From: Mesorhizobium sp. ORS 3324
Lineage (GTDB): Bacteria > Pseudomonadota > Alphaproteobacteria > Rhizobiales > Rhizobiaceae
Reading direction: 5' to 3'
Assembly (NCBI GenBank): GCA_000824825.2
Contig: LM655205.1
Location: 1 to 64,000, forward strand
Length of the DNA: 64,000 nucleotides
The notes under the pieces are model-generated. The model saw only the letters and a list, made by a program, of their open reading frames with translations, had not been told where the DNA came from and made no database searches. Shown here in pieces: positions 15,970 to 24,972 of this stretch (position 1 is the first letter of the stretch; each line of letters opens with the position of its first letter). The position numbers and the translations under genes are program-made.

Positions 15970-17715
15970 ATGACGATGAATAGACGAGAAGATATCCGCG
16001 CCAGCGAGGTCGAAATCGGCGCGCAAGCGACCGGGCATATGCCCGGTGCCGCCCGCAAGTACCAGCCCTATCCCACAGTCAACCTCGCCGATCGCACCTG
16101 GCCGTCCAAGGTCATCGAGAAGGCGCCGATCTGGTGCTCGGTCGATCTGCGCGACGGCAACCAGGCGCTGATCGATCCGATGGGCCATGAGCGCAAGGCG
16201 CGCATGTTCGCACTGCTGCTCGACATGGGCTTCAAGGAGATCGAGATCGGTTTTCCGTCCGCTTCGCAGACCGACTTCGACTTCGCCCGCTGGTGCATCG
16301 AGGAAGGCGGCGTGCCGAGCGATGTGTCGCTGCAGGTGCTGGTGCAGTGCCGGCCAGAGCTGATCACGCGGACCTTCGGCGCGCTCAAGGGCGCGTATCA
16401 CCCGATCGTGCATTTCTACAATTCGACCAGCGAGCTGCAGCGCCGCGTCGTCTTCGAGAAGGATGTCGCCGGCATCAAGCGGATCGCCACCGACGCCGCC
16501 AAGATGATCACCGACATGGCAGCCAAGGCCGGCGGCGGCTACCGTTTCGAATATTCGCCGGAGAGTTTCACCGGCACCGAGCTCGAGGTCGCGCTGGAGA
16601 TCTGCAACGCCGTCACCGAGATCGTGAACCCGACGGCCGACAACAAGCTGATCATCAACCTGCCCTCGACCGTCGAGATGTCGACGCCCAACGTCTATGC
16701 CGACCGCATCGAATGGATGTGCCGCAATCTCGACAACCGCGACAAGCTGATCATCTCGCTGCATCCGCACAATGACCGCGGCACCGGCATCGCCACCACC
16801 GAGCTCGGCCTGATGGCTGGCGCCGACCGCGTCGAAGGCACGCTGTTCGGCAATGGCGAGCGCACCGGCAATGTCGATATCGTGACGCTCGCGCTCAATA
16901 TGTACACGCAAGGGGTCGATCCCAAGCTGGACTGCTCCGACATCAACCGGATGAAGGACGTCTACGAATATTCGAACCAGCTGAGGATCCCGGAGCGCCA
17001 CCCCTATGTCGGCGAGCTGGTCTACACCGCGTTCTCAGGCTCGCACCAGGACGCCATCAACAAGGGCATGAAGGCGTTGCGCAAGGCCAACACGCCGCTC
17101 TGGGAAGTGCCCTACCTGCCGATCGACCCGTCCGATGTCGGCCGCACCTATGAGGCGATCATCCGCATCAATTCGCAGTCCGGCAAGGGCGGCATCGCCT
17201 ATGTGCTGCAGGCCGACTACGGCCTCAACCTGCCGCGCAACCTGCAGATCGAGTTCAGCCAGGCAATCCAGGCGATCACAGACGCCGAAGGCAAGGAAGT
17301 ACCGGCCAGGCGCATCCATGAGCGCTTTCTCGAAACCTATGTCGAGCAGCCGGGCGCCAGGCTGAAATTCCTCGACCATCGCACTTATCCCGACACCGAG
17401 GTGAAGGGCCGTCGCGTTGTCGAGGCGGAGATCCTCGACAACGGCAAGGAAGTGACTATCACCGGCACCGGCACCGGCCCGATCGACGGCTTCGTCGATG
17501 CGCTTTCGCGCCATGTCGGCGTGGACATGTCCGTGCTCGACTATTCAGAGCATTCCTTGCAGCGCGGCTCGAACGCCTCGGCGATCTCTTATGTCGAGAT
17601 GGAATATCCGGGCGGCAAGCTGTTCGGCGCCGGCATAAACACCAATATCGTCGCCGCCTCGCTGGAAGCCGTGGTTTCGGCTGCCAACCGCATCCTCGGC
17701 CGCAAGGCCGGCTGA
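15970..17715 (+). CDS. leuA: 2-isopropylmalate synthase
   Basis: A 581-residue enzyme condensing acetyl-CoA and 2-oxoisovalerate to 2-isopropylmalate, the first committed step of leucine synthesis. The catalytic barrel has DLRDGNQAL and the metal-binding HPHNDRGTG; the C-terminal third after about residue 430 is the LeuA dimer domain that senses leucine. Its length and N-terminal KYQPYPTVNLADRTWP place it in the LeuA2 subgroup shared with actinobacteria and fungi rather than the E. coli type. GGGAGAA precedes the ATG. A Leu-rich leader lies upstream. Confidence 0.93.
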   Translation: MTMNRREDIRASEVEIGAQATGHMPGAARKYQPYPTVNLADRTWPSKVIEKAPIWCSVDLRDGNQALIDPMGHERKARMFALLLDMGFKEIEIGFPSASQTDFDFARWCIEEGGVPSDVSLQVLVQCRPELITRTFGALKGAYHPIVHFYNSTSELQRRVVFEKDVAGIKRIATDAAKMITDMAAKAGGGYRFEYSPESFTGTELEVALEICNAVTEIVNPTADNKLIINLPSTVEMSTPNVYADRIEWMCRNLDNRDKLIISLHPHNDRGTGIATTELGLMAGADRVEGTLFGNGERTGNVDIVTLALNMYTQGVDPKLDCSDINRMKDVYEYSNQLRIPERHPYVGELVYTAFSGSHQDAINKGMKALRKANTPLWEVPYLPIDPSDVGRTYEAIIRINSQSGKGGIAYVLQADYGLNLPRNLQIEFSQAIQAITDAEGKEVPARRIHERFLETYVEQPGARLKFLDHRTYPDTEVKGRRVVEAEILDNGKEVTITGTGTGPIDGFVDALSRHVGVDMSVLDYSEHSLQRGSNASAISYVEMEYPGGKLFGAGINTNIVAASLEAVVSAANRILGRKAG

Positions 17716-17729
17716 TTGTTCGAAGCCTC

Positions 17730-17760
17730 TGACGCGTGGCGCGCTCACCGGAACGCGTCA
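17730..17760. other. inverted repeat after leuA
   Basis: TGACGCGT at 17730-17737 is matched by ACGCGTCA at 17753-17760 with a 15-base loop, 15 bases after the leuA stop. It may stabilise the 3' end or help terminate, but no T tract follows. Confidence 0.35.
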
Positions 17761-17908
17761 CGCGTCGTGACAGACCGCGCCCAATTTATTAACCGGCGGG
17801 GAAATTTCCGGTGGCTTACGCGATCACATAATAGAAGGTTTCTTGTCTGCCGGCGCGGGCGCTATATTATCATGCCCTAACCTGTGCCGACTTCGAAAGG
17901 TTCGACAC

Positions 17909-19693
17909 TTGGAGCCTGCCACGCCTGCCGCCCCCGCAGTGCGCGAGACATTGGAGCGACTGCTTGCCAGCGAAACGTTCGGACGCTCCGAGCGTGCCCG
18001 CAGGCTGCTACGCTATCTCGTCGAGCGCGAGCAGGCCGGTGAAGCCGACAGGCTGAAGGGCCTGTCCATCGCCATGGACGTGTTTGGCAAGGATCGCGAT
18101 TTCGATGCCGCGACCGATGCCGTGGTGCGAGTCCAGGCCGGGCGGCTGCGTGAGCTTCTGGACCAATATTTCGCCAATGAGGGCATCGCCGAGCCGGTGC
18201 GCATCGCCATCCCGCGTGGCGGCTATGTGCCTTCTTACGAGTTGAACGCCATCCGGCTGCCCGCCGAAGCCAAGCCTGCCGATACAGGCCAGGCCGCTTC
18301 GCCTTCGACCGACACCGCGGGAGCCGCGCCGGCTCCGACCTCGCATTTCGACAATCTCGCTGCGGCCGAGCTGGCAATTCCGGCCGCCACCGCCCCGTCA
18401 CTGACGCGCCAATTGCGCTTCTTCTGGGCCGCCATGGTTCTGATCATCGCCATGCTGGGTGTCCTCGTCGTTCGCCAAGGCAATGCCTTCCTCAACAACG
18501 ACGATGCGGCCGCGCCGGTAGAGACGGCAGGCGCCACCGGCAGCGTCTCTGCGCAAGCGTTCGAGAACTTGCCTTTGATCTACATAGCCATCAAGGCAGA
18601 TGGACCGGAGGCGGCCCGTGTCGCTTCCTCGCTGCGCGCAGGCCTTGCCGGCTTCGACACCATAGATTTCATCGGACGCGACGCCGACGCGGCACGCGAC
18701 ACTTCCGCCGATCCGGTCAGCTTCGTTTTCGACATCGTGCCTGGACCTGCCGCCGGCAACGTCGCGATCGAGTTGCAAAGCGTCGCGACGGGACGGGTTC
18801 TGTTGTCACGCAACCTCACCCCGGCCGAAAGCGCGCCCGGGGCGGTCGAAAGCAGCATTGCCAGCCTCCTGACCTCGACGGTGCCCGCTTCCGGCGCGAT
18901 CTACAGCTATATCGACCAGAGCGACATCCAGACAGGCCAGATCGGATGTCTGGTGCTCGACGACCGCTACTATCTCGACCAGAGCGCCAAAACGCACGAG
19001 GCGGCGTATCGCTGCCTGGAAAAGCTGGCCGGCGAAGGCACCAAATCATCGCTCGTCTACTCGGAGCTGGCTTCGCTCCATCTGGAAGCCGTCAACAACC
19101 ACTACGCCTATCCGCCTAGCGCATCGATCGAACAGGCCATGTCGTTTGCCCACCGCGCCATCCAGATGGGCCCGATGAGCCCGCATGCGCATCGCGCCTA
19201 TGGCTATCTCAACTCGCGTCTCGGCAATACGGACGAAGCGATCCGCTGGATGCGCAAGGCCTATGAGCTCAACCCTTACGATCTCGGCATGGCTGCCGCC
19301 TATGGTTACGGTCTGATCTTCGCCGGCAGATATCAGGAAGGAACGCCGATCCTGGGCCACGCCGTCGAAACCTTCAGCGGCCACCCTACCTGGTGGGACT
19401 ACGGCCTCTTTGTCGGAGCCTTCATGCAGGGCGACACGAAAAGGGCCGCGATTGCCAGCGAATCGCTGAGAACCACGGCATCCAAATCGCATTACCTCGC
19501 CGCGCGCCTGATCGGCGCGAAGATCTCAGGCCGCGACAAGCTCGCGAGCGAGCTGGCGAACGAACTGACGGCCGAATTCCCGAAATTCGCCGCCAATCCG
19601 CGCGCGACATTCGTCGATAGGAAGTATCCCGCCGATCTTACCGACCGACTCGTGCAGTCCTTGCGCTCCGCCGGGATCGGCAACCCGAGCTGA
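17909..19693 (+). CDS. membrane-anchored winged-helix-like/TPR protein, function unknown
   Basis: About 594 residues in three parts. Residues 10-105 form a small helical domain (RARRLLRYLVEREQAGEADR to RIAIPRGGYVPSYE) seen at the start of rhizobial TPR and cyclase-like regulators and thought to resemble a winged helix. One membrane helix lies near residues 170-190 (FFWAAMVLIIAMLGVLVV). The C-terminal half is outside the membrane and carries TPR-type repeats (AIQMGPMSPHAHRAYGYL, DEAIRWMRKAYELNPYD). TTG 17909, with AAAGG eight bases upstream, is preferred; an upstream TTG at 17843 is possible. The layout suggests a ToxR-like membrane sensor, but this is inference. Confidence 0.6.
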   Translation: MEPATPAAPAVRETLERLLASETFGRSERARRLLRYLVEREQAGEADRLKGLSIAMDVFGKDRDFDAATDAVVRVQAGRLRELLDQYFANEGIAEPVRIAIPRGGYVPSYELNAIRLPAEAKPADTGQAASPSTDTAGAAPAPTSHFDNLAAAELAIPAATAPSLTRQLRFFWAAMVLIIAMLGVLVVRQGNAFLNNDDAAAPVETAGATGSVSAQAFENLPLIYIAIKADGPEAARVASSLRAGLAGFDTIDFIGRDADAARDTSADPVSFVFDIVPGPAAGNVAIELQSVATGRVLLSRNLTPAESAPGAVESSIASLLTSTVPASGAIYSYIDQSDIQTGQIGCLVLDDRYYLDQSAKTHEAAYRCLEKLAGEGTKSSLVYSELASLHLEAVNNHYAYPPSASIEQAMSFAHRAIQMGPMSPHAHRAYGYLNSRLGNTDEAIRWMRKAYELNPYDLGMAAAYGYGLIFAGRYQEGTPILGHAVETFSGHPTWWDYGLFVGAFMQGDTKRAAIASESLRTTASKSHYLAARLIGAKISGRDKLASELANELTAEFPKFAANPRATFVDRKYPADLTDRLVQSLRSAGIGNPS

Positions 19694-19924
19694 GGCTGTA
19701 AGCCTGCCTCTGCCGTCGATTCCGACGATGGAATCGATCTTGGCTGCGCGGATACCGTCAAATAGCACTGGGACAGCCAATAAATATCAGAGTATGCTTA
19801 TGCAATTGGTTCGGCGCTAATCGCTCCAGTCGCGAAGAATTTACTGGCTATCGACTCGGCCGGGGGGCAAGTCAGCCACCATTTGGAATAACCGCTTGTT
19901 TTTGCTTCGCAGCCGATAAATTTC

Positions 19925-20728
19925 ATGCTCCCATCCCTTAATGTCGTCGAACACGGTGCAGGCTCGAAGACGATCGTCTTGCTGCACGGATTCGGCAGTT
20001 GCCATGAGATATGGCGCCAAGTGATTTCCGCATTGCCGCCGCGCGTTAGGGTGCTGGCCTACGATCTGCCCGGCCACGGAAACTCGTTGGAAGGCGATGG
20101 AAATGGCAGCGCCAAGCAGGCAGCGCTGGCCATCCTCGCCGATGTGACCGCTCGCCGGCTCGGCAAGGTCCACCTCGTCGGCCATTCCATGGGCGGCGCG
20201 ATCGCGACATTGATGGCGCTCACCGAGCCCGAAAAGGTGGCCTCGCTGACATTGCTGGCGCCCGGTGGTTTCGGTCCCGAGATCAACGGTCCGCTGCTGC
20301 GCCGCTATGCCGCTGCCGCCGACAGGACGGAGATCAGCGCTTGCCTTGCCGCGATGTCGGGACCGCGAAGCGTGCCTCCGTCCCATGTGGTGGACGCGCT
20401 TTTCCGGATGCGCGAACGACCGCGCCAATTGCAGTGGCTCGTCGAGGCCGCGGCCGCGATGACGAAAGGCGACCGGCAAGGCACCATCCCGCGGGAACAG
20501 CTCGACACCCTCGATATGCCGGTGCTGGTGGTTTGGGGGACGGACGATCCCGTCCTGCCCGTCCACCAGGCCGAAGGCTTGCCGTCGCATTTCCACCTGC
20601 ATCACGTGCTGGAGGCCGGCCATATGCTGGTCGAGGAAGCGCCTGATCTGATTGCGGAGATCGTGCGCCGCAACACGCGCCGCCGCGGCAGGTCCCGGCG
20701 ATCGGCGTTGGGCGCGGCCGCGAGCTGA
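19925..20728 (+). CDS. alpha/beta-fold hydrolase
   Basis: A 267-residue cytosolic hydrolase. HGFGS forms the oxyanion region, GHSMGG carries the nucleophilic serine, D lies in WGTDDPVLP, and the catalytic His in EAGHMLVEEAP. The family covers esterases, haloalkane dehalogenases and C-C bond hydrolases, and the sequence alone does not say which. The start matches the fold boundary (MLPSLNVVEHGAGSKTIVLLH). No operon partner is clear; the next gene has its own promoter features. Confidence 0.8.
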   Translation: MLPSLNVVEHGAGSKTIVLLHGFGSCHEIWRQVISALPPRVRVLAYDLPGHGNSLEGDGNGSAKQAALAILADVTARRLGKVHLVGHSMGGAIATLMALTEPEKVASLTLLAPGGFGPEINGPLLRRYAAAADRTEISACLAAMSGPRSVPPSHVVDALFRMRERPRQLQWLVEAAAAMTKGDRQGTIPREQLDTLDMPVLVVWGTDDPVLPVHQAEGLPSHFHLHHVLEAGHMLVEEAPDLIAEIVRRNTRRRGRSRRSALGAAAS

Positions 20729-20765
20729 GCGGCGCCATCCAGAGTGCATTTTGCCGGCGACTGTG

Positions 20766-20780
20766 TTAACTCGCTGTTAA
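20766..20780 (+). promoter_or_regulatory. perfect CtrA box (TTAA-N7-TTAA)
   Basis: TTAACTCGCTGTTAA at 20766-20780 is an exact TTAA-N7-TTAA match to the CtrA recognition sequence, and both halves extend to TTAAC. It ends 20 bases before the ATG of the membrane protein gene at 20801. CtrA itself is encoded in this window. Binding is inferred from sequence. Confidence 0.6.
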
Positions 20781-20800
20781 CCAACAGCGAGGCAATCGCC

Positions 20801-21418
20801 ATGAACGATACAGGCGAGAAAATCACCCCGATCGAGCCGTCGCGAAAGCTGGCGGATGCCATCCGCGACGTCAAGAATGCCTTCGCCGACCGCGACGACG
20901 TGGTGGTCGACATGCGCGAGGCGCACCGCATGCGGCTCGAACTGTTGGCCGCCGAGCTCGCTCCAGTCTTCGCCGCCGTGCCTGCGGACATCGACAATTT
21001 CGACTTCGCCGTGTCCTCTGGCCTGCAGCCGCGGCTGTGGATCGATGCCGTGAGCCACGTCGCCATGGGGCGGGATCGCCGCACCTTCCGCTTCCTCAAG
21101 GACACCCGCATCGGCCGCGTGGTGCTGGCCGAATCGACCGACATGAAGCCCGTAGCGGACGCCGTGACGCGCTATGTGGCCGAGCGTGTCGTCGAGCGGC
21201 AGCGGATGATGGAAGGCGCGGTCGAGAGCGCTATGCCTGGCCTGCATCGCGCCGCGGTCCAGGAGGCCGAGCCGCCGCTGCGATCCGCAACGCGCCGCAA
21301 CGGCTGGACGACCTTCTTCGCCGGCCTTGGCTTGATCGCCGCCGGCGCCCTGGTCGGCCTGGCGGTATCGCTCGTGCTGTTCTGGGACCGCATCGCCCAG
21401 ATGAAGATCAGCTTCTGA
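20801..21418 (+). CDS. conserved hypothetical membrane protein, candidate CtrA target
   Basis: A 205-residue protein, mostly soluble and helical, with one membrane helix near the C-terminus (about residues 178-198, AGLGLIAAGALVGLAVSLVL) and a short tail. It would be anchored with the N-terminal bulk probably in the cytoplasm. I recognise no domain; NFDFAVSSGLQPRLWIDAVSH suggests a family conserved among rhizobia. The ATG at 20801 follows AGCGAGGCAATCGCC. A perfect CtrA box directly in front suggests cell-cycle control, as repression if the box covers the start region. Confidence 0.65.
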   Translation: MNDTGEKITPIEPSRKLADAIRDVKNAFADRDDVVVDMREAHRMRLELLAAELAPVFAAVPADIDNFDFAVSSGLQPRLWIDAVSHVAMGRDRRTFRFLKDTRIGRVVLAESTDMKPVADAVTRYVAERVVERQRMMEGAVESAMPGLHRAAVQEAEPPLRSATRRNGWTTFFAGLGLIAAGALVGLAVSLVLFWDRIAQMKISF

Positions 21419-21422
21419 CGGA

Positions 21423-21470
21423 AGCATGATCCCGAAAAGTGGAATCCGGTTTTCGGAAAAGATCCTGCTC
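21423..21470. repeat. dispersed palindromic repeat, family B copy 1
   Basis: AGCATGATCCCGAAAAG and a near-complementary TTTTCGGAAAAGATCCTGCT surround a short GTGGAATCCGG centre. The same type recurs at 35811-35862. It follows the stop at 21418 and lies in the convergent gap before the phosphoesterase gene. Confidence 0.7.
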
Positions 21471-21502
21471 GACAAACAGATAGAGCCTGTTCCGTCGCGA
21501 TT

Positions 21503-22447
21503 TCATCGGGATGGAACAGGCTGCGGCTCACGAACCACCGGCATGTCGGCACCAAGCTCGATCACCTGGAGATCCGACGGCGGCAGCGCCGGACCGGTGA
21601 GGCCGCGCCGTGTCAGGCGGATGTTCCAGTTGCCCTTTTCCCCGTCTATCTCGAACAGATTGTACTGAGCGGCAGGATGCTTGCCGCCCGGCGCCTGGCC
21701 GGCGGCGGCCACGCCGACCACCGGCACTTTTGCGCCTCGCAGACCGATGGTGAATAGCGACGGCAGATGCGAATGGCCGTGCAGGACAAGCTCGGCGCCG
21801 TGCCGGCGCATCACCTTGTGGAAGCGCGCGATGCCGAACAGCCGCTTATGCTGCGAGACCGCGCCGCGCACCGGCGGATGATGGATCATGATGGCGCGGA
21901 ACAGCCCTTGTTTGGCGGTGGCGTCGAGGACTTTGCCGAGCCGCTCCGCTTGGCCCTCCATGAAGAAGCCGTTGGCCATGAAGGGCGCCGTGGCCCGCGC
22001 CGTCGTGACGCCAATCAGCGCGACGTCGCCACGCACCCGCAGATAGGGAAAGGAATTGCGGTCGACCGGACTGTTGACGCCGTCGCCCGTCATCCACGGC
22101 GCCCACGACCGGCAGACCTTGTCGAAGGCGCCCGGCACATAGGCGTCGTGATTGCCAGGCACCACGGACACGTCGTCAGGAGAGCCAAGCGTCTCCAGCC
22201 AGTGCTTTGCCATCTCGATCTCGCCGTCGAGCGCCAGGTTGACGAGATCGCCTGTGACGGCGAGGTGGTCGGGCGCGTTTGCCTTGATATCGCCGACGAT
22301 CGTGTCGATGACGGCATCATGCATATGCCGGCGGCGGTTGCGCTGCCAGTTGACGTAACCCAGCACGCGCTTGGACGCGAGGTCGCGATAGGTTACATCG
22401 GGCAGCGGCCCCAGATGGACATCGGAAATATGCGCGAGCCTGAACAT
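21503..22447 (-). CDS. calcineurin-like metallophosphoesterase
   Basis: A 314-residue hydrolase with all metal-binding blocks of the family: DVHLG near the start, VTGDLVN, PGNHDAY, a histidine in IHHPPV, and HGHSHLP. Such enzymes use two metal ions to hydrolyse phosphomonoesters or diesters, including cyclic nucleotides and nucleotide-lipids. The substrate cannot be assigned. No signal peptide is present, so it is cytosolic. It is divergent from the Nudix gene, with 68 bases between starts. Confidence 0.88.
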   Translation of the reverse strand: MFRLAHISDVHLGPLPDVTYRDLASKRVLGYVNWQRNRRRHMHDAVIDTIVGDIKANAPDHLAVTGDLVNLALDGEIEMAKHWLETLGSPDDVSVVPGNHDAYVPGAFDKVCRSWAPWMTGDGVNSPVDRNSFPYLRVRGDVALIGVTTARATAPFMANGFFMEGQAERLGKVLDATAKQGLFRAIMIHHPPVRGAVSQHKRLFGIARFHKVMRRHGAELVLHGHSHLPSLFTIGLRGAKVPVVGVAAAGQAPGGKHPAAQYNLFEIDGEKGNWNIRLTRRGLTGPALPPSDLQVIELGADMPVVREPQPVPSR

Positions 22448-22515
22448 GGTCCCTTCTTAAGCGACGCGATCGGGGCTTTCCACTCTCGGTTTCGTGTCCG
22501 CTTGCGGTTTCGCGG

Positions 22516-23019
22516 ATGACCGGCGCGACCGACCCGGAACAGCTGTTCCGCCAGACCGGATGGCCGGGGCTGCGGGCAAGGTTGTTCCATTTCTATTTCC
22601 TGCTGCGGCGGCCGATGACGCTTGGCGTGCGCGGCCTGGTTTATGACCGCGCCTCCAACGCCGTCTTCCTGATCCGCCACACCTATGTTCCGGGCTGGCA
22701 ATTGCCGGGCGGCGGTGTCGAAAGCGGCGAGACGCTCGTGGAAGCGCTGGCCCGCGAATTGGCCGAGGAAGGCAACATCGCGCTGAGCGCCCCGCCGGTG
22801 CTGAAATCGATGCATTTCAACCGCCGCTCCAGCCGGCGCGACCATGTCGGGCTCTATCTGGTCGAGGCCTTCAGCCAGACCGCGCCGAAGCTGCCTGACC
22901 ACGAGATCGCCGAGGCGGGATTCTTTCCGCTAGATTGTCTGCCGGATAGTACCACTCCGGCGACACTGCGGCGCATTGGGGAGATTTTGGGCGATGAGCC
23001 CCCATCGCCTCATTGGTAG
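22516..23019 (+). CDS. Nudix hydrolase
   Basis: A 167-residue protein with the Nudix box GGGVESGETLVEALARELAE, followed by EGN, that binds the metal and hydrolyses a nucleoside diphosphate linked to another group. The region before it (RGLVYDRASNAVFLIRHTYV) is the usual strand leading to the box. Substrate unknown. It ends exactly where the convergent glutathionyl-hydroquinone reductase gene ends, with stops abutting at 23019/23020. Confidence 0.88.
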   Translation: MTGATDPEQLFRQTGWPGLRARLFHFYFLLRRPMTLGVRGLVYDRASNAVFLIRHTYVPGWQLPGGGVESGETLVEALARELAEEGNIALSAPPVLKSMHFNRRSSRRDHVGLYLVEAFSQTAPKLPDHEIAEAGFFPLDCLPDSTTPATLRRIGEILGDEPPSPHW

Positions 23020-24006
23020 CTACGCCGCCTTCCTGAACCTGCCGCGATCGTGCGGCGCGGCATAGTCGAGCTCCGGCCCCACGGGGATGATTCCGGTCGG
23101 ATTGATCGATTTGTGGCTGCCGTAATAGTGCGACTTGATGTGGTGCAGGTTCACCGTGCCTGAGACGCCGGGCACCTGGTAGAGGTCGCGCAGATAGTTC
23201 GACAGGTTCGGATAGTCGGCGATACGGCGCAGATTGCATTTGAAGTGGCCGACATAGACCGGATCGAAGCGCACCAGCGTGGTGAACAGCCGCCAGTCAG
23301 CCTCGGTGATACGCTCGCCGACCAGATAGCGCTGCTTCGACAGCCGCTCCTCGATTGCATCAAGCGCCGCGAACAATTCGCCGAACGCCTCCTCATAGGC
23401 CTCCTGCGTGGTGGCGAAGCCGGTGCGATAGACGCCGTTGTTGATCGCCGGATAGACGAGCGCATTGATCTTGTCGATCTCGGGACGCACTGCCTTCGGA
23501 TAGAAGTCGAGGCCGGCATCACCCCACTCGTCGAAAGCGGAATTGAGCATCCGGATGATCTCGGAAGACTCGTTGCTGACGATGGTTTCCTGTTTCTTGT
23601 CCCACAGCACTGGCACCGTCACTCGGCCCGAATAGGCGGGATCGGCCTTGGTATAGATCTGATGCAGGTACTCGAGGCCGTAGAGCGTATCGCCGGTGGC
23701 GCCGTCCTCAGCCTTGAAGGTCCAGCCGTTCTCGCCCATGAAATGATGCACCACCGAAACGGAGATGATGCCTTCCAGCTTCTTCAGGGCGCGGAAGATC
23801 AGCGTCCGGTGCGCCCATGGGCAGGCGAGCGAGACGTAGAGATGATAGCGGCCAGGCTCTGCCTTGAAGCCGCGCTTGGCGCCCTCCGCCGGCGCGCCGT
23901 CGCGCGTCACCCAGTCGCGCCACTGCGCTTCCGCGCGCACGAACCTGCCGCTGCTGTCGGCAACGCTCGACCGGTCCTGCCATTTGCCTTCAACCAGCAA
24001 TCCCAT
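23020..24006 (-). CDS. glutathionyl-hydroquinone reductase (Xi-class glutathione transferase)
   Basis: A 328-residue enzyme of the YqjG/ECM4 type, which removes glutathione from glutathionyl-hydroquinones, producing oxidised glutathione. The active-site Cys is C62 in SLACPWAHRT; the thioredoxin-like N-terminal part is followed by a helical C-terminal domain with KINPTG-like features (SINPTGIIPVGPELDY). The ATG at 24006 has AGGAG eight bases upstream. A much longer frame runs further upstream but lacks homologous character and a ribosome site. Likely function is repair of quinone adducts. Confidence 0.9.
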   Translation of the reverse strand: MGLLVEGKWQDRSSVADSSGRFVRAEAQWRDWVTRDGAPAEGAKRGFKAEPGRYHLYVSLACPWAHRTLIFRALKKLEGIISVSVVHHFMGENGWTFKAEDGATGDTLYGLEYLHQIYTKADPAYSGRVTVPVLWDKKQETIVSNESSEIIRMLNSAFDEWGDAGLDFYPKAVRPEIDKINALVYPAINNGVYRTGFATTQEAYEEAFGELFAALDAIEERLSKQRYLVGERITEADWRLFTTLVRFDPVYVGHFKCNLRRIADYPNLSNYLRDLYQVPGVSGTVNLHHIKSHYYGSHKSINPTGIIPVGPELDYAAPHDRGRFRKAA

Positions 24007-24300
24007 GCGAAAATCTCCTGCGCTTTTAATGAGATTTAGGGGCACGGCCGGAATGTCGAAACCCTCAAGCGCTGAACAGTTCGTCAAACGATGAAACCGG
24101 ATAGTCAAGCGGCGGAAAGAAAAGGTCAAAAGCGCCGATTGCAGGCGAACAAAATTGGTGCTAGCGGAGGCGCCCATGTTCGACTTTGCCTCGATCCGGT
24201 TCGACCGACGACGAAAGGGCGCCCGCGCTTGATGAAGCGCTGACTGGCGAATGCTGCCGCTTGCAGCAAACCTTTCCTCGCATACCGGAACGCAAAGACC

Positions 24301-24837
24301 ATGAGCCTTGCCGACGTTAAATATCTGCCGGAAACCCCGGCGCATGATCCTGAAATCGAAGCCATCAACGACGAAGCCTTCGGGCCGGGACGCTTCGTGC
24401 TTGCCGCCTACAAGATCCGCGAGGCCGGCGGGCATGACCGTTCCATGTCCTTTGTCGCGGTCAAGGATGACACGGTGATCGCATCGGTGCGCATGACGCG
24501 CGTCGCGGCCGGCGCCGGCCACGCCATGATGTTAGGTCCGCTCGCCGTGCGGCCCGCTTTCAAGAATCTCGGCATCGGCCGCCGGCTGGTTGCGATCGCG
24601 CTCGAAGCCGCTGTCAAGGCCGGCGCTCCGGCCGTCATGCTGGTCGGCGACGAGCCCTATTACGGGCCACTCGGCTTCAAGCGTTTCCCGCGCGGCCAGA
24701 TCACCATGCCGCGCCCGGTCGACCTCGACCGGCTGCTGCATCACGAGATCAAGCCCGGCGCGGTGGCCCGGTTCGTCGGCGAGGTCTGCCATGCGGACAC
24801 GGCCCGCCTGCCCGAGCCGCTCCCGGCAATGGCGTGA
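24301..24837 (+). CDS. GNAT-family N-acetyltransferase
   Basis: A 178-residue acetyltransferase. The acetyl-CoA pyrophosphate loop is in LAVRPAFKNLGIGRRLV, and VMLVGDEPYYGPLGFKRFP is the typical strand and loop seen in YhbS-like members. The acceptor amine is not predictable. No ribosome site of note precedes it. The 294-base stretch upstream (24007-24300) holds no other gene that I can support. Confidence 0.85.
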   Translation: MSLADVKYLPETPAHDPEIEAINDEAFGPGRFVLAAYKIREAGGHDRSMSFVAVKDDTVIASVRMTRVAAGAGHAMMLGPLAVRPAFKNLGIGRRLVAIALEAAVKAGAPAVMLVGDEPYYGPLGFKRFPRGQITMPRPVDLDRLLHHEIKPGAVARFVGEVCHADTARLPEPLPAMA

Positions 24838-24848
24838 CCAACGGGTCA

Positions 24849-24892
24849 ATCGCGCAGCGATTGATCCCGTCAGATCGCGCAGCGATTGATCC
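24849..24892. repeat. two perfect 19-bp direct repeats, each near-palindromic
   Basis: ATCGCGCAGCGATTGATCC occurs at 24849-24867 and again at 24874-24892, a 25-base period. Each copy contains ATCGCgcaGCGAT, so it can fold or bind a dimer. The pair sits after the acetyltransferase stop and 80 bases before the next start. It could be a tandem operator or a processed 3' hairpin. Confidence 0.7.
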
Positions 24893-24972
24893 GTCAATCG
24901 ACACCTCGATTGATCATGTTGCGCCTCCCGGGCGGGCTTCGTAGCATGATGCCAAATCTTGGGAGGACATGC

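Noticed and set aside
23020-24522. A 500-residue version of the glutathionyl-hydroquinone reductase
   Set aside because: The added N-terminal part has no homologous pattern, and AGGAG before ATG 24006 sets the normal length.
24849-24892. CRISPR-like array
   Set aside because: Only two units with six bases between them and no cas genes.
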